A stretch of 10,350 nt of DNA from CALXJM01 sp963930325 (GCA_963930325.1 CAWVME010000013.1:1-10350); one strand, 5' to 3'. Shown: positions 1-7,707, counted from the first letter of the stretch. The notes: generated by a model from the sequence alone, not told the origin. Made by a program: numbers and translations.

Positions 1-3000
1 TAATTCCCACTTGTTTTGCTAGATTTTTAATTCTTGCAATTTCAATCAAATTCTCTACTTCTTTTGGCATTAATCCATAGCGGTCTATGATTTCATCAAT
101 GACATTGGCAATATCTTCTTCGTTTCTACACAAGGCAATATTCTGGTAAATTTCAATTTTTTGGCTACTGTTTTCTATATATGTGTCAGGAATATAACTT
201 GAAACATTTATTTCAATTTGTATATCTTGTTCTTCTTCAGTTTTTACTCCTTGCATTTCCCTAATTACTTCATCCAATAATTTGCAATATGTATCATACC
301 CAACTTGTGACATATGTCCATGTTGCATTTCTCCGCAATAGACTTCCTGCTCCTCTTATTTCTAAATCTCTCATAGCAATTTTAAATCCGGAACCGAACT
401 CCGTAAATTCCTTCATGGCTTTTAATCTCTTATCTGCTATCTCACTTACTATTTTGTCTCTTTTGTACATAATATATGCGTATGCTTGTAAATTGCTTCT
501 TCCAACTCTCCCTCTAATTTGATATAGTTGTGCAAGTCCTAATTTATCTGCATCTTCTACAATAATCGTATTAGCATTTGGAATATCAATTCCGAGATTC
601 TAAAATAGTTGTACAAACTAATACATTAATCTTTCGCTCCACAAAATCTATCATAATTTCTTCTAATTCTTTTCCAGACATTTTTCCATGAGCAAATCCG
701 ACCTTAGCTTCTGGTACTAATTTAGCAATTTCATCTGCTTTTCTTTCGATGTTTTCTACTTTATTGTATAGGTAAAATACTTGACCATTTCTTTCGAGTT
801 CTCTTGTAATTGCTTCTCTAATTACTTCTGTATCTTGTTCTAATACATACGTCTGTACTGGTTTTCGATTAGATGGAGGCTCATAAATAACAGACATATC
901 TCTAATTCCTACTATAGACATATGTAATGTTCTAGGAATTGGAGTTGCCGTCATAGATAAAACATCTACGTTGTTTTTTAGAGTTTTTATTTTTTCTTTA
1001 TCTTTTACTCCGGAAACGATGTTCTTCATCAATAATTAATAATCCTAAATTTTTAAACTCTACATCTTTGCTTAATATCCTATGTGTTCCCACAACAATG
1101 TCAATTTCTCCCAATTTTAATTTTCGAATAATTTCTTCTTGTTGTTTTTTACTTCTAAATCGATTTAATAATTCAATTCGAATTGGAAACTCCTTCATCC
1201 TTTCTCTAAAAGATTCGTATTGTTGATTTGCAAGTATTGTAGTTGGTACTAAATAGGCAACCTGCTTTTGGTCCATGCATGCCTTAAAGGCTCCTCGAAT
1301 TGCTACTTCTGTTTTTCCATATCCGACATCTCCACATAGCAAACGATCCATTGGCTTATCTCTTTCCATATCCTTTTTTATTTCTTCAATACATCGTAAC
1401 TGATCCTCTGTTTCTGTATATGGAAAACTATCTTCAAATTGTTTTTGCCAGTCAGTATCTTTTGAAAAAGCAAACCCCATAATTTTCTGCCTCTTTGCAT
1501 AGAGTTCAATTAATTCTCTTGCTATCTCCTGTAAATTCGATTTTACTTTTGATTTGGTCTGCTCCCATTCCTTACTTCCTAATCGATTAACTTTTGGAGC
1601 TCCTTCACCTGTTCCTATATATTTTCTAACACTGTCTAAAGCATTTGTTGGAACATACAAAATATCATCATCTTTGTATCGTATTTTAATGTAATCTTTT
1701 ATTACTCCATCTGCCTTTAATCTATTAACTCCTATAAATTGTCCTATACCACTGGTTTTGTGTACTACATAGTCTCCAACGTTTAAATCTGCAAATACGA
1801 TTGTTTCTCCTTGCTTAAAAGCTTTATTCGAAGTCCTACTCTTAGTTGTTGTACTTGTAAATAGATTTTCTCCTGAAATAACAAGAAGTTCAAAATCGTA
1901 TGCTTCAAATCCTGCAGATAACGTACCAGATGTAATTATCAAATTTTGCCATAATATTTCCGTACCCTTTTGTTTTAGAAATTCTTTTATCTTAGAGCAA
2001 TTTTCTTCATTACCAGCCAGAATTACAATTCTTTTTCCTTTTTTTGTGCCCTCTTGTATTTCCTGTGGCAATAAATCCATTGAACTACGAAAAAAGTTAA
2101 CCTCCCTATAGCTAAAGCTATATCCGTTTCTTTTTGCATGCATACTTTGTTTATCCACAAATCCAATATCTTGTTTTTCCAAATAAATTGTTTGTTTCTT
2201 TTTTAGTATTTCCAAAAAAGCAAGATAATCTTGCATATTTTTTAGTGATTGTGGAACCTCTCTTTGTTTTTCTACTAAAGATTTTATTAGGTTTTCTCTA
2301 TCTTTCAATATGTTTTCAATTCTTGCTTTTATTTTTCCGATTTCATCTACAAATAAAATGGTATCTTTTTCTATGTAATCTAAAAAAGTCTCTTGCTTTT
2401 GATAAAAGTTATTAAAATATTTATCTATTTTATTAATATATTCCCCATTTTTTATCAATTCTTTATCTTCTTGATTTTCAATTGTTTCTGCAATATCTCC
2501 TGCTTCTTTTTCTAAAACAAATTCTATGCAAGGATAAATCGTTACTTGTTTTTGCATTTCTGTTGACCTTTGAGAAGTAATATCAAAAATTCGAATCGAA
2601 TCAATTTCATCTCCCCAAAATTCAATTCGAGTTCCTTGTTTTTCTGAAGTTGCTATGTCTAAAATACCACCTCTTACACTGAACTGTCCCTTAGTTTCTA
2701 CCATATCCAAACGTTCATATCCCAAATGGATAAGTTTTTCTTTTATATTTTCTAATGAATAGCTTTGCCCCACATTTAAAGTGATAACATCTTTATATAA
2801 AGCATCTTTAGATATCATTTTTTGTGACACGGCTTCTATTGTAGTGACAATGACTTTTGCTTTTTTCTCTCGAATTTTATTTAAACATTCAATTCTTTGA
2901 TATAATGTGTCTTTGCTTTCTGCCAAAATATCAAAAGATAGTATATCTCTCTTTGGGAAATATATTATCTCTTCTGAAAAATATTGCATATCTTTTAAAA

Positions 3001-3196
3001 TCTTTTTAGCTTGCATTTCATTATATGTTACAATACAAATAGGTCTTTCTACGTAAAAGTTCGTTGCATATGCAAAATGTACCTTTCCAACGTCAGTAAG
3101 CCCAGATAACATAATCGGGCTTACTTCATTTTTTACATCTTCTATATAGGAATTAAATTTTTTATAGTTCGGTAATATCTTTATAAGTTCATTCAT
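1..3196 (-). CDS. mfd: Transcription-repair coupling factor Mfd, interrupted by three +1 frameshifts at CGGA; C-terminus outside window
   Basis: Mfd is the ATP-driven DNA translocase that displaces stalled RNA polymerase and recruits UvrA. Reading through three +1 shifts gives 1064 visible residues; family members are about 1150-1180, so roughly 80-115 are cut off at the left edge. Visible order: UvrB-like N-terminus (VRGGILDI near 174-181), CarD-like RNA-polymerase-interaction domain (about 470-527, VGDYVVHKTSGIGQF), Walker A (GDVGYGKTE, 622-630), DEEH box (723-726), TATPIPRT, motif V (LESGIDIP near 868), RGRVGR, the GFKIAMRDLEIRGAG element, and the start of the C-terminal domain. The ATG at 3196 has a GAGAGGAAG ribosome site about 8 bases upstream. 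The shifts fall at 1012, 594 and 335. In zero frame the first product would stop at 998-1000 after 732 residues, without the second motor lobe. Apart from the three extra C bases the reading is uninterrupted, so a simple pseudogene looks unlikely. Identity is certain; the decoding mechanism is inference. Confidence 0.93.
332..335 (-). other. +1 recoding site 3 in mfd (CGGA after Leu codon TTG)
   Basis: Zero-frame codons are AGT CTA TTG CGG AGA AAT, running into TGA at 294-296. Skipping the C at 335 gives TTG GGA GAA ATG CAA CAT GGA, i.e. GSLL-G-E-M-Q-H-G, which matches the GAGNLLG-x-x-QHG segment of Mfd. The glycine is residue 954. The frame is then open to the left edge of the window. A purine-rich SD-like stretch (GAGGAGCAGG) lies upstream, but it encodes the conserved RGAG and is not shared with the other two sites. 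Confidence 0.85.
591..594 (-). other. +1 recoding site 2 in mfd (CGGA after Ser codon TCT)
   Basis: Zero-frame codons are TTA GAA TCT CGG AAT TGA, so a stop comes one codon after CGG. Skipping the C at 594 gives TCT GGA ATT GAT ATT CCA, i.e. LES-G-I-D-I-P, the helicase motif V of Mfd. The glycine is residue 868. The P-site codon (TCT) differs from site 1, so the only shared element is CGGA. The stop TGA at 586-588 ends the unshifted product. Confidence 0.85.
1009..1012 (-). other. +1 recoding site 1 in mfd (CGGA after Phe codon TTC)
   Basis: Zero-frame codons are CAT CGT TTC CGG AGT AAA AGA TAA, giving HRFRSKR and a stop. Skipping the C at 1012 gives TTC GGA GTA AAA GAT, i.e. HRF-G-V-K-D, which matches the Mfd motif II context DEEHRFGV. 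Residue 729 is therefore the conserved glycine. The downstream frame stays open to the next site at 594. No Shine-Dalgarno-like stimulator is visible close upstream, and the P-site codon TTC would not re-pair well after a +1 slip. Confidence 0.85.
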
Positions 3197-3227
3197 TTAC
3201 GTTCTTCCTCTCTATTTTACAGTATTT

Positions 3228-4472
3228 CTACTTTCCTATTTTATCTAAATATAGCTTTCTTGCGGTTTCCGGACTATCTACTCCTTCTTTGTTTTTTACC
3301 GGAGCAAATTCTTCCTCTCTTTTTACTCTCATAATCAATATATCATCAACTCGTTCAAACATGTCAAATATAAAGCTTTCAAATTTATAGCTATTTGGTT
3401 CTGTTGCTTCTGTTTTCTCTCCTTTGCTGTTAATATAATTTGATTTTTTAAAAGCTGCATGATATTTTAGTTTTTTCCATCCTTCTTTTTCAATTAAGCT
3501 AATATGGAACATATTACAAATAATATGTGATTCTCCATATATAAGTTCTCCATTTTCGTCTCTAGCTTCTGCTAATTGTTCTGGTATTTCTGAATATTCT
3601 ATAACACTTGGCTTTCCATTTCTTTTGCAAAACACTCCTACTTTTTCTTTTGGATTTGCTTTGACTAAAGATTTAGCAGCTGCAAGTACATGTTTTTCTT
3701 CTGAAAGTCCAATGAATAAAGCATCTACCATTTGTACTAAACAATTATCTACTCCACCAATAAATATCCACTCTACTCCTTTTTTTCTCATATCTTCTAT
3801 AATTCCATTTTTTAGCAGAGATATAAAAATACTTCCATTTCCATCTGAAGCTTGTTTTATTTTCCATTGTTCTTCTAATATCACTTTTCCTTGTTCATTT
3901 AGCATTGGCAGTCTACCTTGCTTAAAAAAACAAATTGCATCTTTTGGGTATTCAAAATAATTGTTCTCTTCAAAAAAATGAATTGTATTTTCATGATTTT
4001 CTTCACTTGTCATAATATACCATGGTATAATAGTACAATAATTTTTACAGGCATCCTTTAAGGTATCACACAAAATGCTAAATAAAGATTTTCCTGGAAA
4101 TAATTCAAATGTTCCCTTTGGTCCATTATGTCCTAATCTTGTTCCCTGTCCTCCTGCCATTGTAACAACAGCTAACTTTTTTTGTTTTATTTTTTCTGTT
4201 CCTATATCTTGTAATCTCTTTTTTTCTTTTGGTTCTATTTTCATTTTATCTATGTATGCAATAGGTTCAATTACATCATCTTTTACTGCATTTTTTTTCT
4301 TTACTACCGATTCATACAAATCTTTCATTTGTTTAAAGTCAATTTCATTTATTTGCTTTAGTAATTCGTTCTGTTCTTCTTTTGATAATCTTTCATAAAA
4401 TTTAAGTAAGTGTTCTTGATGATACTCTTCTACTATTTTCTTTGCTTGATTGTAGTATTCTATTTCATTCAT
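3228..4472 (-). CDS. UDPGP/UAP1-family UTP-sugar-1-phosphate uridylyltransferase
   Basis: This enzyme is expected to transfer UMP from UTP to a sugar 1-phosphate (GlcNAc-1-P, Glc-1-P or similar), making a UDP-sugar in the cytosol. At 414 residues it has the family landmarks in order: nucleotide-binding loop AGGQGTRLG (106-114) with a following PKG (118-120), SDGNGSIF (209-216), the GGVDN segment (239-243), EYSEIPEQL (292-300), NMFHIS (320-325) and the terminal EFAPVKNKEGVDSPETAR region (from 388). These resemble eukaryotic UDP-GlcNAc pyrophosphorylase more than bacterial GlmU or GalU. The sugar substrate cannot be read from the sequence. The ATG at 4472 has AAGGGG 8 bases upstream. It is the first gene of a two-gene unit with mfd, 31 bases apart. 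It contains no in-frame CGG. Confidence 0.85.
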   Translation of the reverse strand: MNEIEYYNQAKKIVEEYHQEHLLKFYERLSKEEQNELLKQINEIDFKQMKDLYESVVKKKNAVKDDVIEPIAYIDKMKIEPKEKKRLQDIGTEKIKQKKLAVVTMAGGQGTRLGHNGPKGTFELFPGKSLFSILCDTLKDACKNYCTIIPWYIMTSEENHENTIHFFEENNYFEYPKDAICFFKQGRLPMLNEQGKVILEEQWKIKQASDGNGSIFISLLKNGIIEDMRKKGVEWIFIGGVDNCLVQMVDALFIGLSEEKHVLAAAKSLVKANPKEKVGVFCKRNGKPSVIEYSEIPEQLAEARDENGELIYGESHIICNMFHISLIEKEGWKKLKYHAAFKKSNYINSKGEKTEATEPNSYKFESFIFDMFERVDDILIMRVKREEEFAPVKNKEGVDSPETARKLYLDKIGK

Positions 4473-4512
4473 GTTTTCATTCCCCTTCTATAGTTGTACT
4501 TAAATCTTTTAT

Positions 4513-4541
4513 ATTTTATCACTTTTTTTATTTTTTGTCTA
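4513..4541 (-). promoter_or_regulatory. Sigma-A-type promoter for the uridylyltransferase-mfd operon
   Basis: On the minus strand, TAGACA (4536-4541, one mismatch to TTGACA) is followed by a 17-base spacer and TAAAAT (4513-4518, one mismatch to TATAAT). The predicted transcription start near 4506 leaves a leader of about 33 bases before the ATG at 4472. The spacing and position are close to ideal; the site was recognised by eye. Confidence 0.6.
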
Positions 4542-4552
4542 GTTATACTATA

Positions 4553-4567
4553 TATGAGTCCCTCATA
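4553..4567. promoter_or_regulatory. Inverted repeat TATGAG-N3-CTCATA upstream of ylbJ
   Basis: A perfect 6-base inverted repeat around TCC lies just downstream of a TATACT hexamer (4544-4549) that could be the -10 of ylbJ, and 24 bases before the ylbJ start codon. Its position suits an operator. The arms are short and AT-rich, so chance occurrence is possible. No convincing -35 for ylbJ was seen, which would fit a sporulation sigma factor or an activator-dependent promoter, but no clear sigma-E or sigma-K consensus is visible either. Confidence 0.3.
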
Positions 4568-4590
4568 AAAATATATAGGAGGACAATAGA

Positions 4591-5772
4591 ATGAAGAATA
4601 ATTTTTTTGTATTTTCATTAAAGAAACATTTAATTCCATGCTTATTTTACCTATTTACCATTTGTTTAGTTTTATTTTCAAATAGCAATTTAATTGCAGC
4701 TAAAAATGGAATTACCTTATGGGCCAATTCTGTACTTCCTGCACTTCTTCCATTTTTTATCGCTACAGAACTTTTAAATTATACTAATATTGTTTCTGTT
4801 TTAGGGAAGTATTTAAACAAATTTATGCGACCTTTATTTAATGTCCCTGGTGAAGGTGCTTATGCTTTTATTATGGGCATTATTAGTGGCTATCCTATGG
4901 GAGCAAAAATTGTTTCAAAATTAAAAGAGGATGGAAATTGTACTTTAGCTGAGAGCGAAAGACTTTTAGCTTTTACCAATAATTCTGGTCCATTATTTAT
5001 CATTGGCACTGTTGGAGTTAGCCTTCTCGGAGATACTAGCACAGGACTTTTACTCTTTTTTACTCATCTTTTAGCTTGCTTAAGTGTCGCCTTCATTTTT
5101 CGTTTTTGGAAAGCAAAGCAAAATCATTATAGAAGCGCTTTACAGTTTATTGGGAAAAATTCATCTATAATAAAAAAAGAAACCGTTAGTTTTTCAAATT
5201 TAGGTGAAATCTTGTCTAATAGTATTATTAATGCCTTAAATACTATTATTATGATTGGAGGATTTGTGGTTTTATTTTCTGTTATCACTTCTATTCTAAA
5301 TCAATGCCATATCATTTCCGGAGTTGCTAACTCACTCTATAGTTTATTTAACATTCCCATAGATTTTTCTAATAGTATTATTACCGGTATCATTGAACTT
5401 ACAAATGGTTTAAAATCACTTTGTAGCATTCATTCTAAAAATCTTTCTAATATTGTTATTCTATGTGCATTTTTACTTGGATTCGGTGGACTTTCTGTTA
5501 TGCTCCAAGTTTTAAGTATTACTTCAAAAGCAGGAATTTCTATTAAGCCATATCTTATTGGAAAATGTTTACAAGGAATATTAGCAGCATTTTATACTTA
5601 TTTAATTTTACATACAACCAAATTATTTAATCTAGATTTAGCTCCTGTTTCCTCTTCCTTGTCTAGTCCTCTATTCAAATTTCCTATTAACTTAAATATT
5701 CTAGGTTGGTTTTTTGTTTTTGTCTCTATTTTAATAATTTTCATTAAAAGCTCGAGGAAACATTTTATGTGA
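4591..5772 (+). CDS. ylbJ: Sporulation integral membrane protein YlbJ
   Basis: A 393-residue polytopic membrane protein of the nucleoside-recognition/Gate-domain superfamily, close to the usual YlbJ length. In Bacillus the ylbJ product belongs to the mother-cell sporulation programme. Recognisable features are the hydrophobic N-terminal segment (about 13-36), the WANSVLPALLPFFIATELL block (44-62), the hallmark SGYPMGAK (99-106), and SERLLAFTNNSGPLFIIG (122-139), followed by several further hydrophobic segments to the C-terminus. The start is well fixed: AGGAGG at 4577-4582, 8 bases before the ATG. It is transcribed divergently from the uridylyltransferase-mfd unit. The gene suggests a spore-forming or spore-derived lineage. 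It has no in-frame CGG although CGGA occurs out of frame, for example in TCC GGA and CTC GGA. Confidence 0.9.
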   Translation: MKNNFFVFSLKKHLIPCLFYLFTICLVLFSNSNLIAAKNGITLWANSVLPALLPFFIATELLNYTNIVSVLGKYLNKFMRPLFNVPGEGAYAFIMGIISGYPMGAKIVSKLKEDGNCTLAESERLLAFTNNSGPLFIIGTVGVSLLGDTSTGLLLFFTHLLACLSVAFIFRFWKAKQNHYRSALQFIGKNSSIIKKETVSFSNLGEILSNSIINALNTIIMIGGFVVLFSVITSILNQCHIISGVANSLYSLFNIPIDFSNSIITGIIELTNGLKSLCSIHSKNLSNIVILCAFLLGFGGLSVMLQVLSITSKAGISIKPYLIGKCLQGILAAFYTYLILHTTKLFNLDLAPVSSSLSSPLFKFPINLNILGWFFVFVSILIIFIKSSRKHFM

Positions 5773-5775
5773 ATG

Positions 5776-5804
5776 TTGATTTTTGTCTGTTTTTATGTTA
5801 AAAT
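5776..5804 (+). promoter_or_regulatory. Sigma-A-type promoter for the 99-residue repeat protein
   Basis: TTGATT (5776-5781) and TAAAAT (5799-5804) are separated by exactly 17 bases, starting 4 bases after the ylbJ stop codon. The predicted start near 5811 leaves a leader of about 25 bases. This suggests the small gene is expressed independently of ylbJ. Confidence 0.6.
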
Positions 5805-5836
5805 TTACTTATCTTATATAGAAAGGCGGTAATAGC

Positions 5837-6136
5837 ATGGAAAGTAGAGTTAATGCTAGCAATCCATACTCGTATATTTTCCAAGTCTGCCAAGATGACC
5901 CAAAGTTTCTACGTAAACTGCTTTCTAGAAACTCTCCGGACTTTTTTCCATATGCAATAGATTATGCATTGGAAAACCCTGCATTTCTCCGTAGAATTTT
6001 GAAACTTGCTTCAGACAGTACAAAAATCCGGAGCAAAATCTTAATCTACGCTGATTCGCACCAAGAAGTAAAATCGAACATTCTGGAATGTGCTAGGAAA
6101 TGTAGAGTACAATGGGTAAGTAAACATCTACAATAA
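5837..6136 (+). CDS. Unrecognised 99-residue protein with 13-14-residue helical repeats
   Basis: I do not recognise this family. It has its own promoter, a ribosome site AAGGCGG (5823-5829) 7 bases before ATG, and a terminator after the stop, so it is very probably expressed. The protein shows about five degenerate repeats of 13-14 residues, each with a hydrophobic anchor followed by I/L-rich positions: FLRKLL (24-29), FPYAID (37-42), FLRRIL (50-55), IRSKIL (64-69), VKSNIL (78-83). This suggests stacked short helices, possibly a binding scaffold. There is no signal peptide or membrane segment. Codon use is less AT-biased than in neighbours (CTG, CGT, TCG, AGG), hinting at foreign origin or high expression. 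Codon 65 is CGG followed by A, the same quadruplet as the mfd shift sites; a +1 shift here would end after four codons at TAA. The repeat pattern continues in zero frame, so Arg is the likelier reading. Confidence 0.7.
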   Translation: MESRVNASNPYSYIFQVCQDDPKFLRKLLSRNSPDFFPYAIDYALENPAFLRRILKLASDSTKIRSKILIYADSHQEVKSNILECARKCRVQWVSKHLQ

Positions 6137-6144
6137 CCGCAAAA

Positions 6145-6170
6145 ACGCTCTGCTATAATAAGCAGAGCGT
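6145..6170. terminator. Hairpin terminator between convergent genes
   Basis: Perfect 10-base inverted repeat ACGCTCTGCT / AGCAGAGCGT with a 6-base loop ATAATA. On the minus strand the stem is followed directly by a run of five T, so it should terminate the aminopeptidase transcript efficiently. On the plus strand the tail CTCTATTATT is a weaker U-tract. It sits 8 bases after the stop of the small repeat protein and about 50 bases past the aminopeptidase stop, so it probably serves both. Confidence 0.8.
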
Positions 6171-6222
6171 CTCTATTATTACTTAATTTATTACATCTGT
6201 TTTAATCATTCTTTCTTTTATC

Positions 6223-7635
6223 TTATATTTTCCAAAATGCTTCATATGCTCTATATGCTTCATATATATCAAATTTGCTAGTTACCTCATAAGGTGCATG
6301 CATAGACAACACAGGTACCCCACAGTCAATTACGTCCACTCCCTTATTGGCAAGAATATAAGCGATTGTCCCTCCGCCTCCTAGGTCAACTCTTCCGAGT
6401 TCAGATAATTGATAGTGAATATTATTTTCTTCAAAAATATGTCTTATTTTAGCAACATATTCCGCATTTGCATCTGATGCTCCTGCTTTTCCTCTAGCCC
6501 CTGTATATTTATTAAGTCCAATTCCTCTTCCCAAAAATGCCGCATTGTTTTTTTCTGATACAGAAGCATAAGTTGGGTCATAGCCAGCATCTACATCTGC
6601 AGATAGCATTCTAGAATTGCAAAATACATTTTCTAATAGATTTGGTCTATTTTCCCCTGCCTTATTTAATAATTCTGAAATAAATAAATCAAATACATGA
6701 GATTCCATTCCGGTATTCCCCATACTTCCAATTTCTTCTTTATCAGAAAAAATACATATTGCAGTTGTTTTTGGCTTCTCAATATTAAGTATTGCTCTTA
6801 GCGAAGTAAATGCACATACTCTATCATCTTGCCCATATCCTGCCACCATGCTTCTATCAAATCCCAAACTTCTAGCCTTAAATGCTGGTACAATTTCTAA
6901 TTCTGAACTCAAAAAGTCTATTTCTGCAATTCCATATTTTTTGTTTAATATGTTTAATATGTTTAATTTTACTCTATCAGAAATTTTCTCTTCTTCATAC
7001 GGAATGCTTCCAATTAAAACATTCAAATCTTCTCCGGAAACGCCATCTTTTAGCTTTTTCTCCATCTGTTCCTGAGCTAAGTGTGGAAGTAAATCTGTAA
7101 TTACAAAAACTGGGTCTAATTCATCTTCTCCAATATTTATCTCTATCTTCTCTCCATCTGACTTAACAACTACTCCATGAATACTAAGTGGAATAGCAGT
7201 CCATTGGTATTTCTTAATTCCTCCATAATAGTGTGTTTTAAGTAACGCAAACTCAGAATCTTCATATAACGGATTTGGCTTTAAATCTAATCTTGGAGAG
7301 TCTATATGTGCACCAATAATATTTAATCCTTTTTCTAGCTTCTCTTCTCCTATTACTGCAATATAAATTGATTTTTCTCTATTTACATAGTATACTTTAT
7401 CTCCTGGATTTAATTTTTCCATATTTTCTATATGTTTAAATCCGTTTTTTTCAAGAATTTCTAACGAAGTCTTTACGGCTTCTCTTTCTGTTTTGGAACA
7501 GTCTAAGAAGTACATATATTCATCTCCAAAAGCAAAAATCTTTTCTTTTTTTTCTTTATCTGCCTTACTCCATCCATTTTCCTTCTTATAAAATAATTGT
7601 TCTTTTAGTTCTTCTCCATTAGGTATTTCTCCCAT
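6223..7635 (-). CDS. M18-family zinc aminopeptidase (aminopeptidase I type)
   Basis: A 470-residue cytosolic metallopeptidase expected to remove N-terminal residues from peptides with two zinc ions. Family landmarks are present in order: GAHIDSPRLDLKPNPLYED with the first metal-binding His-x-Asp (about 108), GYGQDDRVCAF with the bridging Asp region, SDKEEIGSMG with the catalytic Glu pair, SADVDAGYDP, GGGGTIAYI and the final metal-binding His in SMHAPYE near the C-terminus. The length fits the bacterial M18 group. The ATG at 7635 follows AGGAGG (7642-7647) by 6 bases. It is the last gene of the minus cluster, 72 bases after the nucleoside phosphorylase stop, and ends at the shared hairpin. A 9-base tandem repeat inside it encodes LNILNILN. 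No in-frame CGG. Confidence 0.9.
   Translation of the reverse strand: MGEIPNGEELKEQLFYKKENGWSKADKEKKEKIFAFGDEYMYFLDCSKTEREAVKTSLEILEKNGFKHIENMEKLNPGDKVYYVNREKSIYIAVIGEEKLEKGLNIIGAHIDSPRLDLKPNPLYEDSEFALLKTHYYGGIKKYQWTAIPLSIHGVVVKSDGEKIEINIGEDELDPVFVITDLLPHLAQEQMEKKLKDGVSGEDLNVLIGSIPYEEEKISDRVKLNILNILNKKYGIAEIDFLSSELEIVPAFKARSLGFDRSMVAGYGQDDRVCAFTSLRAILNIEKPKTTAICIFSDKEEIGSMGNTGMESHVFDLFISELLNKAGENRPNLLENVFCNSRMLSADVDAGYDPTYASVSEKNNAAFLGRGIGLNKYTGARGKAGASDANAEYVAKIRHIFEENNIHYQLSELGRVDLGGGGTIAYILANKGVDVIDCGVPVLSMHAPYEVTSKFDIYEAYRAYEAFWKI
6943..6967. repeat. 9-base tandem repeat inside the aminopeptidase gene
   Basis: GTTTAATAT is repeated 2.8 times on the plus strand (6943-6951, 6952-6960, 6961-6967). 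On the coding strand it reads as an in-frame Leu-Asn-Ile repeat. Each unit is a multiple of three, so copy-number slippage would change length without a frameshift. Confidence 0.7.
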
Positions 7636-7662
7636 AATCTTCCTCCTTTATCTTTACTATTT

Positions 7663-7668
7663 ATTATA
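7663..7668 (-). promoter_or_regulatory. Possible internal -10 (TATAAT) for the aminopeptidase
   Basis: A perfect TATAAT on the minus strand lies in the 72-base gap before the aminopeptidase, about 28 bases upstream of its ATG. The matching -35 is poor (TACATA, three of six at 17 bases). It may give independent expression, but in such AT-rich sequence chance is a real alternative. Confidence 0.35.
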
Positions 7669-7707
7669 CAATAAATTTAAAATTTTATGTATTAGATTAT
7701 TTTATTT

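Noticed and set aside
289..522. Plus-strand 77-codon open frame at the left end
   Set aside because: Lies entirely opposite the mfd segment that reads cleanly as the RGRVGR-to-QHG region once the CGGA shift is applied.
332..1012. Sequencing or assembly errors
   Set aside because: None of the three lies in a homopolymer, and the presumed original sequences share no motif, yet all yield the identical quadruplet. Not excluded without reads, but not the best explanation.
332..1012. prfB-like or classical slippery-site frameshifting
   Set aside because: No stop codon in the A site, no shared upstream Shine-Dalgarno-like element, and P-site codons TTC, TCT and TTG do not re-pair well one base on. 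No -1 slippery heptamer is involved.
1..1032. mfd as an ordinary decaying pseudogene
   Set aside because: All three lesions are the same kind (extra C giving in-frame CGGA before GGA). There are no nonsense mutations or deletions, and the sequence after every shift is well-conserved Mfd.
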